A stretch of 64,000 bases of DNA, from positions 2,480,001 to 2,544,000 of the forward strand of contig NZ_CP128474.1 in NCBI RefSeq assembly GCF_030369635.1, given 5' to 3'. Within the stretch, counting starts at the first letter, position 1, and the number at the start of each line of letters is the position of its first letter. Source of the DNA: Microbacterium arborescens. Lineage in GTDB: Bacteria > Actinomycetota > Actinomycetes > Actinomycetales > Microbacteriaceae. Below the pieces are notes generated by a model. It saw only the letters and a program-made list of their open reading frames with translations, did not search any database and was not told where the DNA came from. This document shows, piece after piece, positions 38,467 through 47,212 of this stretch. The position numbers and the translations under genes are program-made.

Positions 38467-39891
38467 ATGGCCGTCCACTCCCGCCACCCCGTCTCGGCAC
38501 CGCCAACGGCGCCCGCGCGCGAGACGACCGGCCATCTGCTGCTGCGCGCCTGGTGCGTCTTCATCATCGCGGCGTCGATGGCAGGCACGAGTTGGCTGAT
38601 GGCCTTCGGGTCGACGGGCGCGGCCATCGTCGTCGTCGCCACCGGCGTCGTATCGGCGATCCTCTGGGTGTCGTTGCGTCCGCGGGTGCAGTGGCGCCGG
38701 TTGCCGTGGTTCGCGCTCGCCTATGTCGCGTGGGCGGTGGCCTCGATGCTCTGGTCCTCCTGGCTCGGCGCGACAGAGCTCACGCTGCTGCTGCTGGTGT
38801 CCACGACGCTCCAGGCGATGTTCGTCGGAGCGGTGCTGACGTGGCGAGAGATCCTCCGTGCCGTCGCCGCGGCGCTGAAATGGATGCTCGGCCTGTCGAT
38901 CGTCTTCGAGCTGTGGGTCGCGCTCATCTGGCGCGGCGACATCCTGCCGGGGTTCGCGCGCCCGGACCCCGACTACGCGGGGCATGCGATCACCCTCTGG
39001 TCACGCGACAACCTCTTCAACGGGGGGCGACTGCAGGGCATCTTCGGAAACGCCAACCCGCTCGCGTACATCGCGCTCCTGGCGATCATCGTCTTCATCG
39101 TGAGGATCGCCTCGGGAGCACCGCGGCGATTCCTGCTCGGGTTGTGGACCGCCCTCGCCCTGTTCCTTTTCTGGCGCGCGGCATCGGCGACCGCGTTCCT
39201 GTGCGCCGTCGCGGTGGCGGTCGTCCTCGTCACGATCCTGTTGATGCGCACGGCCCGGCGCCCCGGCGAGCGCACGCGGTTCTACATCATGTACGTGGCC
39301 GTCGCCGGCATCGGGGGCGCGGCCGTCTGGCTCACGCGCGACACGGTGTTCGGGCTCCTCGGCCGGTCCTCTGACCTGACGGGCCGGCAGCGGATCTGGG
39401 ATGCCGTGGGCGAACGCATCGCTGAGCGCCCGGTGATCGGATGGGGCTACTCGACACCGTGGGTGCCCTCCGACCCTGCCTTCGACGGCTGGATCGTCGA
39501 TCACGGCGTGAGCGTCATGCAGGCGCACAACATGTGGCTCGACGTCGCGCTCCAGCTCGGGTACATCGGCGTCGCGCTGATCGGGCTCGCACTGCTGGCC
39601 TTCATCTGGCGTTCGTGGTTCTTCGCGGTCGATCGCCCGCGCTGGGATCTCGTCGCCGATCGTCCCTACAGCGCCCTGACCCTCGTCCCCTCGCTCGTCG
39701 CGACGATCCTCCTCGTCCAGGGCCTCGCCGAGTCGGCGCCGCTGTTGAACTGGGGGTGGTTCCTCATCATCCTGTTCGCCTTCAAGATCAAGCAGGCTCC
39801 GCTCGTCGGACGCGGGCCGGCCGAGCAGCGTCTCGACGCGGAGCAGGGCGACGGTCTCCCCGACCAGCGGGAGCCTGTCCGCAGCCCCTGA
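38467..39891 (+). CDS. O-antigen ligase family protein, copy 1
   Basis: This 474-residue polytopic protein has about eleven or twelve membrane segments. Its large periplasmic loop contains the Wzy_C/WaaL-type motif SSDLTGRQRIWDAVGERIAERPVIGWGYSTPW, followed by QAHNMWLDVALQLGYIG. O-antigen ligases and polymerases of this fold join undecaprenyl-linked glycans at the outer face of the membrane. In a monoderm, attachment to cell-wall polymer or chain polymerisation is likely. It is clearly paralogous to the next gene along its whole length, indicating tandem duplication. Confidence 0.85.
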   Translation: MAVHSRHPVSAPPTAPARETTGHLLLRAWCVFIIAASMAGTSWLMAFGSTGAAIVVVATGVVSAILWVSLRPRVQWRRLPWFALAYVAWAVASMLWSSWLGATELTLLLLVSTTLQAMFVGAVLTWREILRAVAAALKWMLGLSIVFELWVALIWRGDILPGFARPDPDYAGHAITLWSRDNLFNGGRLQGIFGNANPLAYIALLAIIVFIVRIASGAPRRFLLGLWTALALFLFWRAASATAFLCAVAVAVVLVTILLMRTARRPGERTRFYIMYVAVAGIGGAAVWLTRDTVFGLLGRSSDLTGRQRIWDAVGERIAERPVIGWGYSTPWVPSDPAFDGWIVDHGVSVMQAHNMWLDVALQLGYIGVALIGLALLAFIWRSWFFAVDRPRWDLVADRPYSALTLVPSLVATILLVQGLAESAPLLNWGWFLIILFAFKIKQAPLVGRGPAEQRLDAEQGDGLPDQREPVRSP

Positions 39892-39912
39892 GTGCTCTCA
39901 GGGCCCTCCGGC

Positions 39913-39918
39913 TAATCT
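39913..39918 (+). promoter_or_regulatory. Candidate -10 for the second O-antigen-ligase gene
   Basis: TAATCT with nine nt to ATG 39928, the same geometry as copy 1, as expected if the promoter was duplicated with the gene. Confidence 0.35.
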
Positions 39919-39927
39919 GAGAGCATC

Positions 39928-41376
39928 ATGGCCAGTCATACGCGCGAGGGATCAGGAACGGCTGCGCCGACGACCCCGGCACCGCGGCGCCTCCCCCTCC
40001 GGCTGGTGCGCGCGTGGTGCACCCTGATCATCGCCTCATCGATGGCGGGCACGGCCTGGCTCATGGCGATCGGCGTGGGCGGCTCGGCTGTCGTGGTGGC
40101 GGTGACGACCGCTGTCTCCGCGGCGATCTGGGTGATCCAACGGCCGCGCCGCCGCTGGCGCCGCCTCCCGTGGTTCGCCCTGGCCTACATCGGCTGGGCG
40201 GTGCTCTCGCTGCTGTGGACCGAATGGCCGCGCGCGACCGCGATGACGCTCGCCCTTCTGCTGGCGACGACGGCGCAGGCGATCTTCGTCGCCGCCGTGC
40301 TCACGGGGCGCCAGATCATCGAGGCCATCGCCGCGGCGGTGAAGTGGATGCTGGCCCTCTCGCTCGCCTTCGAGCTGTGGGTCTCGCTCATCTGGCAGGG
40401 ACCGATCCTGCCCGGCTTCGTGCGGCCCGGACCGGATTTCACGGGCGACCCGATCATGTTCTGGTCACGCGACAAGCTCTTCACCGACGACCGCATCCAG
40501 GGCATCTTCGGCAATGCCAACTCCCTGGCCTACATCGCGCTCCTCGGGCTCGTGGTGTTCGGCCTGCAGATCAACACCCGCGCCGGCCGGCGCGGGCCGC
40601 TCGTGGCGTGGACGCTGCTGGCGGCATTCTGCTTCTGGCGGGGGTCGTCCGCGACAGCGGCGATGTGCGCGATCGCCATCGCTCTCGTGATCGTCGTCGT
40701 GCTGCTCATGCGCCGCGCGCGCACCGCACGTACCCGGCGCATCCTCTACATCGTCTTCACCGTCACGGGCATCACCCTCATCACGACCCTGTGGATCGTG
40801 CGGGAAGCCCTCTTCGAGCTGCTCGGACGCTCCTCCGATCTCAGCGGCCGCAAGGAGATCTGGGCGACCGTGGGCGAACGGTTCGCCGAGAGCCCGATCA
40901 TCGGCTGGGGCTATTCCGTGCCGTGGGTGCCCACCGACCCGTTCTTCGACGGGTGGATCATCGATCGCGGCGTCACGGTGATGCAGGCGCACAGCACGTG
41001 GTTCGACGTGGCGATGCAGCTCGGCGTCGTCGGGGTGCTGCTGTTCGCCGTCGCCCTCGGCGCCTTCACGTGGCGCGCGTGGTTCCTGGCGCTCGGCCGC
41101 ATCCCCCGCCCCGGTGCCGAGCGCGAACCCCGGTCGCGCCTGCTGCTCATCCCGGCGCTGGTGGCGACGATCCTGCTCGTCCAGAGCGTCACCGAGTCGT
41201 CACCCCTGCTCAACTGGGGCTGGTTCCTGCTCGTGATGCTCGCGTTCGCGATCAAGCAGGCTCCTGCGTCTGTGCGGGGCACCCCCGTGCGTCGCCGCTC
41301 GACGCTTGCAGCCGCCTGGCCGCTCGAAGGCGGGGCCCCCATCGAACGCGGTGCGCCCGTCGAGGGCGCGGCGTGA
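39928..41376 (+). CDS. O-antigen ligase family protein, copy 2
   Basis: A 482-residue polytopic protein, closely similar to copy 1 throughout. For example both share RAWCxxIIAxSMAGTxWLMA near the start, RxQGIFGNANxLAYIALL in the middle and IIGWGYSVPWVPTDPFFDGW in the periplasmic loop. The C-terminal ~40 residues diverge. The same ligase/polymerase role is expected, perhaps with a different acceptor or donor. The stop overlaps the start of the third copy (GTGA). Confidence 0.85.
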   Translation: MASHTREGSGTAAPTTPAPRRLPLRLVRAWCTLIIASSMAGTAWLMAIGVGGSAVVVAVTTAVSAAIWVIQRPRRRWRRLPWFALAYIGWAVLSLLWTEWPRATAMTLALLLATTAQAIFVAAVLTGRQIIEAIAAAVKWMLALSLAFELWVSLIWQGPILPGFVRPGPDFTGDPIMFWSRDKLFTDDRIQGIFGNANSLAYIALLGLVVFGLQINTRAGRRGPLVAWTLLAAFCFWRGSSATAAMCAIAIALVIVVVLLMRRARTARTRRILYIVFTVTGITLITTLWIVREALFELLGRSSDLSGRKEIWATVGERFAESPIIGWGYSVPWVPTDPFFDGWIIDRGVTVMQAHSTWFDVAMQLGVVGVLLFAVALGAFTWRAWFLALGRIPRPGAEREPRSRLLLIPALVATILLVQSVTESSPLLNWGWFLLVMLAFAIKQAPASVRGTPVRRRSTLAAAWPLEGGAPIERGAPVEGAA

Positions 41377-42719
41377 CGACGCCACCGGCACTGTCGACGT
41401 CGTGGCTCGTGCGGACCCTCGACTCGGCGGCGTTCGCGCAGGCCTTCGCCCACACCGCGATCGCCGCGGTCTTCGCGGAGCATCTCGTCGAGCGGACGGC
41501 GGGCCGCGTCACCTGGCTCACCGTGATCGCGGGGCTGTGCGTGGTGGGCGCGGCCCTGTTGCTGGTGCGTCGCCGCGAGTTCACCCTCGTGCGACTGATC
41601 CCGTCGACCCTCGTGGTGTTCCTCGGCTGGGCGCTCGCGAGCATCACCTGGACCACCGACGCCTCCGGAACGCTGGGCGGGTGGCTCGCGCTCGCCTCGA
41701 TCGCGTTCCTGGCCGTCGTCATCGCCAACACGCGCGACACCCTCCAGACGGTCCGCGCGCTGGCCGACGTGTTCCGCGTCCTGCTGGTGCTGTCGCTGGC
41801 GCTCGAGCTCCTCTCGGGCGTGTTCTTCGACATGCCCTTCAGCTTCCTCGGCATCGAGGGAGACATCGCCGTCCTCGGTCCGGTCCAGGGCATCTTCGGC
41901 ACCCGCAACTCCCTCGGGTTCATCGCGGTCCTGGCTCTGATCACCTTCTATATCGAATGGCGGACCGTGTCAGTCCGCACCGGAGTCTCTCTCTTCTCGG
42001 CGGTCCTGGCCGCACTCCTCGCCGCCTTGTCGGACTCCCCCACCGTGCTCGTCCTCGCCGTCGCGACGGGGATCGCGACGGCCGCCCTCGGCCTCGTCCG
42101 CCGCACCCGCCGTGCGCTGCGCCGGCCCGTGCAGTCCGTGCTCGCCGCGACCGTCGTCGTCGGAGCGCTGGTCGGATACCTCTTCCGCGAGCGCATCATC
42201 GCGTGGATCGGCGCGGGCACCGACTTCTCCATCCGCGCTGAGCTCTGGGACCAGGTCGCCTCGTTCGTCCGCGCGGAGCCCGTGCGCGGGTGGGGCTGGT
42301 TCGGACCGTGGTCACGGACGGACTTCCCGTTCAACGCCATCAACTTCGCACTCGGCGACCGTCACACCTCGGCGCTCAACGCTTACGTCGACGTCGTCCT
42401 CCAGCTCGGCTGGGTCGGACTCCTCATCTTCATGACGTTCGTCGGCCTGGCCCTCGGCCGCGCCTGGCTCGTCGCGAGCGAGCGCCGCTCGATCCTCTAC
42501 GCCTGGACGCCGCTCATCCTCGTGACCGTGCTCGTCGACGCCCTCTTCGAGAGCTTCCCCCTCCACGGCTACGGCTGGCTGATGCTCGTGCTGTGCGCCC
42601 TACGGGCGGGGCAATCGCGATCCTGGCGCGAGAACATCCGGGATGCCGTGCGGCCGACGACTCCCGCCGCAGGTCTGCCCGGGGACACCTCGACGGGAAC
42701 CCACGGCATCGCACGGTAG
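41373..42719 (+). CDS. O-antigen ligase family protein, divergent copy 3
   Basis: This 448-residue polytopic protein has the same fold and loop motif (GTDFSIRAELWDQVASFVRAEPVRGWGW) and VQGIFGTRNSLGFIAVL, but it is otherwise divergent from copies 1 and 2. GTG 41373 overlaps the copy 2 stop by 4 nt. The frame is open far upstream but antisense-like in composition. Its TAG stop forms part of the TAGGAT -10 of the next gene. It is probably a second specificity of glycan ligase or polymerase. Confidence 0.85.
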   Translation: MTTPPALSTSWLVRTLDSAAFAQAFAHTAIAAVFAEHLVERTAGRVTWLTVIAGLCVVGAALLLVRRREFTLVRLIPSTLVVFLGWALASITWTTDASGTLGGWLALASIAFLAVVIANTRDTLQTVRALADVFRVLLVLSLALELLSGVFFDMPFSFLGIEGDIAVLGPVQGIFGTRNSLGFIAVLALITFYIEWRTVSVRTGVSLFSAVLAALLAALSDSPTVLVLAVATGIATAALGLVRRTRRALRRPVQSVLAATVVVGALVGYLFRERIIAWIGAGTDFSIRAELWDQVASFVRAEPVRGWGWFGPWSRTDFPFNAINFALGDRHTSALNAYVDVVLQLGWVGLLIFMTFVGLALGRAWLVASERRSILYAWTPLILVTVLVDALFESFPLHGYGWLMLVLCALRAGQSRSWRENIRDAVRPTTPAAGLPGDTSTGTHGIAR

Positions 42720-42722
42720 GAT
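42717..42722 (+). promoter_or_regulatory. Candidate leaderless -10 for the GlfT1-like gene
   Basis: TAGGAT, seven nt (CGGGCCG), then GTG 42730. The first three bases are also the stop codon of the preceding gene. Confidence 0.5.
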
Positions 42723-42729
42723 CGGGCCG

Positions 42730-43701
42730 GTGAGCGCGCAGGTTTTCGACCCGACAACGGCGACCATCGCCATCGTCACTTTCAACCGCTCCGCGCTCCT
42801 GTCGCGGCTGCTCGAGAGCATCGTCCGCATGGACCCGAAGCCCGGGCACGTGGTGATCATCGACAACGCGTCGTCGGACGACACGACATCCGTCGTCGAC
42901 TCGTTCCGCGATCGGCTGGGCACGCAGCTCGAGTACCGGCGTCTCGAGACGAACACGGGCGGGTCGGGCGGATTCAGCGAGGGCGTGCGCGTGGCGTACG
43001 AGCTCGGCTCCGAATGGATCTGGCTCATGGACGACGACGTCGAGGTGCTCCCCGACGGCCTCGCGAAGATGGGCCGCTGGGCGCCGCGTTTCCGTAGCAT
43101 CCAGGGCCGTCGCTACGACTACGACGGCAGCGAGTTCTACTGGCAGTACCGCGTCGCCGAACGCATGGGCATCCCGATCCCCTTCGCGCCCGCCGGTTTC
43201 GGCGAGGCGGGCTACAAGGAGATGAACTCCGGATGCTTCGAGGGCATGTTCATCCACCGCGACATCGTCGCCCGCATCGGGCTCCCCGACCCGCGGTTTT
43301 TCATCTACTGGGACGACCAGCTCTACGGATGGCTCGCCTCGCGCATCACGACGTCGGTCATCGTCGACGAGTTCGTCCTGCGCCGCACGCGTGAGATCCG
43401 CCAGTGGGACATGGGCATCCGCCACATGAACGCCTCGAGCGACGCCTACCGGTACTACATCATGCGCAACCGGGCGCACATCAAGCAGTACTACCGAACG
43501 AAGGGCGTCTACAACCCGGTGCTGTTCGGTCTCGGGACGACCCTGACGTTCGGCAAGGAGCTGATCCGGCTCTTCCTGGTCGAGCGCACCGTGCGAGGCA
43601 CCTCGAACCTCTTCCGCGGCCTCCGCGACGGCCGGCGCATCTCGCGCGACCGTACCTGGCAGCCGATGCAGCCGCTGATGGATCAGCCGGCCCGTCCCTG
43701 A
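42730..43701 (+). CDS. GT2 glycosyltransferase, GlfT1-like galactofuranosyltransferase
   Basis: This 323-residue GT-A enzyme has AIVTFNR (14-20), DNASSDDT (45-52), the acceptor-side motif NTGGSGGF (75-82) and the metal site LMDDDV (D101-D103). Length and motif order resemble GlfT1 (Rv3782), which adds the first galactofuranose residues to the lipid-linked galactan primer. Context with a GlfT2-like gene, Wzt/Wzm and glf supports this strongly, although rhamnosyltransferases share the fold. GTG 42730 is fixed by the leaderless-type -10 and by the domain start. Confidence 0.8.
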   Translation: MSAQVFDPTTATIAIVTFNRSALLSRLLESIVRMDPKPGHVVIIDNASSDDTTSVVDSFRDRLGTQLEYRRLETNTGGSGGFSEGVRVAYELGSEWIWLMDDDVEVLPDGLAKMGRWAPRFRSIQGRRYDYDGSEFYWQYRVAERMGIPIPFAPAGFGEAGYKEMNSGCFEGMFIHRDIVARIGLPDPRFFIYWDDQLYGWLASRITTSVIVDEFVLRRTREIRQWDMGIRHMNASSDAYRYYIMRNRAHIKQYYRTKGVYNPVLFGLGTTLTFGKELIRLFLVERTVRGTSNLFRGLRDGRRISRDRTWQPMQPLMDQPARP

Positions 43702-43714
43702 CGAAAGACAGATC

Positions 43715-45628
43715 ATGCCCCACCTGCTGCAGCGCGCCGTCCTCCCTCTCGAGCACGACCCCGACCTCCTTCCGCTCTATGTCGACCCCGAGACGTGGAC
43801 CGAGATCGATGAGGAGCCCGTGCGCGTGTCGTCGCGGGCCCAGCTGTCGAACATCCTCGGTCGCTCGGAGGCCCGGATCGTGGGCGGCCGGCGGGTATCG
43901 TTCGGCACGTACTTCAACGCTTTCCCGGCGTCGTACTGGCAGCACTGGACGCCGGTCCGCGACGTGACCCTCACCGTGCACACCGAAGGCCCCGCCACCG
44001 TCCTCGTCTACCGCTCCAACGGCGGCGGCACCCGCCAGCGACTGGAGACCCGCGAGGTCACCGGCGAGGCGACCAGCACCTTCGAGCTCGCGCTCAACCA
44101 GTACAGCGACGGTGGATGGATCTGGTTCGACATCGCAGCCGACCGCGAGGACGCCCGGTTCCTGGGAGCTGAGTGGACGACCGAGCAGGAACCGGCCCGG
44201 TCGGGCAAGGCCTCGCTCGGGATCACGACCTACAACAAGCCCGACTACTGCGTGGCAACCCTCCGTGCACTCGACGCGGCGCCCGATGTCCTCGAGCTGG
44301 TCGACCGCATCTTCCTCATCGACCAGGGCACCGACCGTGTCGACGCGCAGCACGATTTCGCCGAGGTCGCCGACAGCCTCGGCGAGACGCTTCAGATCAT
44401 CACGCAGCCCAATCTCGGCGGCTCGGGCGGCTTCGCCCGCGCGATGTACGAGACCCTCCAGCGGCCCGACAGCGACTTCGTCCAGCTACTCGACGACGAC
44501 GTGCGCATCGAGCCCGAGTCCCTCCGTCGGTCGATCGTGTTCGGCCGGTACGCGACGACGCCGACGATCGTCGGCGCGCATATGTTCGATCTGCTCGACC
44601 GCCCGAAGCTCCACGCCTGGGCCGAGGTCGTCGACGACGAGCCGTTCATGTGGCGCACGCTGCAGCAGGAGAAGATGCCACACGACTTCTCGGTCGCGAA
44701 CCTGCGGCAGTCACCCGAGCTGCACATGCGACTCGACGCCGACTACAACGGCTGGTGGATGTGTCTCATCCCGGTCGAGGTCATCCGTGAGATCGGCCTC
44801 TCGTTGCCCGCGTTCATCAAGTGGGACGACGCGGAGTACTGCCTGCGCGCCCGCGACGCCGGCTTCCCCACGGTCTCGATGCCCGGAGTCGCGCTCTGGC
44901 ACGTGTCGTGGGTCGGCAAGGACGACTCCATCGACTGGCAGGCGTACTTCCACGCGCGGAACCGCATCGTCGCCGCACTGCTGCACTCGAACAGTCCGCG
45001 CGGTGGCACGCTGCTGCGGCACAGTCGACGACTCGACCTCAAGCACCTGATGATGATGCAGTACTACCCCGTCGAGCTGCGCCACCGTGCCCTGCGCGAC
45101 ATCCTGTCGGGACCGGAGCACATGGCGGCGGGAATCGCGACGGCCATGCCCGCCGCCAGGGCTCTGCAGAAGGAGTTCCCCGAGACGGTCATCCACCGCG
45201 ACACCGGCGTACCACTGCGTTCGCGGAGGGGGCGTCAGGTCTTCAAGCGCCTCCCCCGCCACACCTTCGACAGCCCGACGGGCCTCAAGCTCCGCTGGTT
45301 CACCTTGTCGACCCTCGCCTCGCACTGGCTGCACGCGCCCCGACCCGAGAACGTCACCCAGCCCGAGGTCGAGTTCGGCAAGGGTGACGCGAACTGGTGG
45401 CGGCTTCCTCGCTACGACAGCGCGCTCGTGAGCGCCGCCGATGGGTCGGGGAAGAACATCTACACCCGCGACCGGGCGGCCTACCGGCGGATGCTGCGAG
45501 AGAGCCTGCGGCTGCACGCACAGCTCAAGCGCGACTGGCCGAAGCTGTCGCGGCGCTACCGCCGCGCGATCGGGCAGCTGACCTCGCCGGAATCGTGGGA
45601 GAGCATCTTCGGCTCCGCGAAGCGCTGA
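43715..45628 (+). CDS. glfT2: Galactofuranosyltransferase GlfT2-like
   Basis: A 637-residue protein, the same length as mycobacterial GlfT2. A beta-rich N-terminal domain (about 1-160) precedes a GT-A core with NLGGSGG (233-239), metal-binding DDD (260-262), WDDAE (370-374, probable catalytic base) and H396. A helical C-terminal domain (about 430-637) follows. GlfT2 is a processive enzyme that alternates beta-1,5 and beta-1,6 linkages to build galactan from UDP-galactofuranose. GAAAG precedes the ATG, and the gene follows the GlfT1-like gene by 13 bp. It is convergent with the ABC exporter genes, 3 bp away. Confidence 0.9.
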   Translation: MPHLLQRAVLPLEHDPDLLPLYVDPETWTEIDEEPVRVSSRAQLSNILGRSEARIVGGRRVSFGTYFNAFPASYWQHWTPVRDVTLTVHTEGPATVLVYRSNGGGTRQRLETREVTGEATSTFELALNQYSDGGWIWFDIAADREDARFLGAEWTTEQEPARSGKASLGITTYNKPDYCVATLRALDAAPDVLELVDRIFLIDQGTDRVDAQHDFAEVADSLGETLQIITQPNLGGSGGFARAMYETLQRPDSDFVQLLDDDVRIEPESLRRSIVFGRYATTPTIVGAHMFDLLDRPKLHAWAEVVDDEPFMWRTLQQEKMPHDFSVANLRQSPELHMRLDADYNGWWMCLIPVEVIREIGLSLPAFIKWDDAEYCLRARDAGFPTVSMPGVALWHVSWVGKDDSIDWQAYFHARNRIVAALLHSNSPRGGTLLRHSRRLDLKHLMMMQYYPVELRHRALRDILSGPEHMAAGIATAMPAARALQKEFPETVIHRDTGVPLRSRRGRQVFKRLPRHTFDSPTGLKLRWFTLSTLASHWLHAPRPENVTQPEVEFGKGDANWWRLPRYDSALVSAADGSGKNIYTRDRAAYRRMLRESLRLHAQLKRDWPKLSRRYRRAIGQLTSPESWESIFGSAKR

Positions 45629-45631
45629 GGG

Positions 45632-46375
45632 TCAAGCCCCGCCGTTGTGGTCCTCGTTGTACCGATCGAGCACGTCGCCGATCGGCCCGTCGAGGACCAG
45701 CGAACCCTTGTCGAGGTAGAGCCCACGCGTGCAGAAGCGCCGCAGGTCCTTCTCGTTGTGGCTGACGAAGAACAGCGTCCGCCCCTCGGCGAGAAGCTCG
45801 TCGATGCGCTTGTAGCACTTCGCGCGGAAGGCACGGTCGCCGACGGCGAGCACTTCGTCGACGAGCAGGATCGGCTCGTCGAGCTGCGACACCACGGAGA
45901 ACGCGAGGCGCACCTTCATGCCGTTCGAGAGGTGTTTGTACGGGGTGTCGACGAAATCGGCGATCTCCGCGAAATCGATGATGTCGTCGAACCGGCGGTT
46001 GACCTCGGCCTTCGACATCCCGTGCAGTCCCGCGGTGAGGCGCACGTTCTCGCGGACGGTCAGGTCTCCCACGAACCCGCCCGTGATCTCGATGAGCGGC
46101 GCCACCCCACCGTGCACCTCGACACGGCCCTCATCGGGCAGCAGGACGCCGGCGACGAGCTTGAGGAGCGTGGACTTGCCCTGCCCGTTGCGCCCGACGA
46201 CGCCGATCGACTCGCCCGGCTCGACGGAGAACGAGACGTTGCGGAGGGCCCAGAACTCCCCCGGGCGGCTTCGGCGCGAGGCGCCGCCGAACAGGTCCTT
46301 GAGGTTGCGCCTCCCGCGCCGGTTGCGGCGGAAGCGCACACCGAGGTCGCGCACCTCGATCGCGAGTCCGGTCAT
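45632..46375 (-). CDS. Polysaccharide ABC exporter ATPase, Wzt-like
   Basis: This 247-residue ATPase has Walker A GRNGQGKST (61-69), the variant signature LSNGMKVRLAFS typical of Wzt/TagH exporters, Walker B ILLVDEVLAVGD and the H-loop FVSHNEKD. It lacks the C-terminal carbohydrate-binding domain of chain-terminated O-antigen systems, like mycobacterial Rv3781. It powers flipping of lipid-linked polymer with the adjacent permease, whose stop it overlaps by 1 nt (TGATG). Confidence 0.92.
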   Translation of the reverse strand: MTGLAIEVRDLGVRFRRNRRGRRNLKDLFGGASRRSRPGEFWALRNVSFSVEPGESIGVVGRNGQGKSTLLKLVAGVLLPDEGRVEVHGGVAPLIEITGGFVGDLTVRENVRLTAGLHGMSKAEVNRRFDDIIDFAEIADFVDTPYKHLSNGMKVRLAFSVVSQLDEPILLVDEVLAVGDRAFRAKCYKRIDELLAEGRTLFFVSHNEKDLRRFCTRGLYLDKGSLVLDGPIGDVLDRYNEDHNGGA

Positions 46376-47166
46376 CACAGCTCCTTCAGCACCGGACGCT
46401 CGAGGCGTGAGAAGACGAGGAGTCCGAGCCCGAAGATCAGGATGCTGGTGGCGGCCCCGACGATCACCGACAGCGTGTCCCACTGGTCGGGGAAGAACCC
46501 GACGCGGTAGAGCGTGAAGATCCCGGCCAGCGGGTTGAACGCGCCGATCTCTTTGAAGACGCCCGGCAGGTCGGCCACGCCGTAGATGATCGGCGACGCG
46601 TAGAAGAGCGCGCGCAGGACGAGCCGCGTGGTTCGCTCGAGATCGCCCCAGAGCACGCAGAGCGGGGCGACGATGAGCCCGAGCCCGAGGAGCAGGATCA
46701 CCTGAAGCACGACGGCCACCGGGAAGAGGAGGAGCGCGGCGTTGACCGTCGCTCCCCCGAAGATCGCGAACATCGCGAGCACCGGCAGCGAGAAGAGGAA
46801 CTCGATGCCCTTGCTCAGGACGATGCGCCCCACCCAGATCGAGCGTGGGATCGAGGTGGACCGGACCAGCCGTGCGTCCTTGTTGAACGCACGCGTGAAG
46901 TCGGTGACCGCCGAGTTGAACCACACCCACGGCAGCAGCGCGGTGATGAGGAAGACGATGTAGGGGTTCTCACCGACGTCCCGATGGAAGACCTGCGTGA
47001 AGACGAACCAGTAGATCCCGCTCATCACGAGCGGGTCGAGGACCGACCAGAAGTAGCCGAGCGCACTCGTGGAGTAGCGCACCCGCAGATCGCGCGCCGA
47101 CAGCAGCCACAGAGAGTGGAGGTAGCGCCGCGGCGATCCGGGGGCGCCGACGACGGCGGGACTCAC
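46375..47166 (-). CDS. Polysaccharide ABC exporter permease, Wzm-like
   Basis: This 263-residue ABC-2 permease has about six membrane segments. It carries RDLRVRYSTSALGYFWSVLDPL near the N-terminus and a coupling region, with the hydrophobic C-terminus ending RLERPVLKEL. It resembles Rv3783, proposed to flip galactan precursors in mycobacteria. The frame is open upstream to 47334, but GTG 47166 is chosen: TAGGAT ends seven nt before it and the conserved interface helix then lies near the N-terminus. Confidence 0.92.
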   Translation of the reverse strand: MSPAVVGAPGSPRRYLHSLWLLSARDLRVRYSTSALGYFWSVLDPLVMSGIYWFVFTQVFHRDVGENPYIVFLITALLPWVWFNSAVTDFTRAFNKDARLVRSTSIPRSIWVGRIVLSKGIEFLFSLPVLAMFAIFGGATVNAALLLFPVAVVLQVILLLGLGLIVAPLCVLWGDLERTTRLVLRALFYASPIIYGVADLPGVFKEIGAFNPLAGIFTLYRVGFFPDQWDTLSVIVGAATSILIFGLGLLVFSRLERPVLKEL

Positions 47167-47173
47167 GCGTTCG

Positions 47174-47179
47174 ATCCTA
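47174..47179 (-). promoter_or_regulatory. Candidate leaderless -10 for the Wzm-like gene
   Basis: Minus strand TAGGAT, seven nt (CGAACGC), then GTG 47166, nearly the same layout as the GlfT1-like gene. Confidence 0.5.
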
Positions 47180-47212
47180 CGGTTCCATGAGGGCACGGCT
47201 CGGTGACACACC

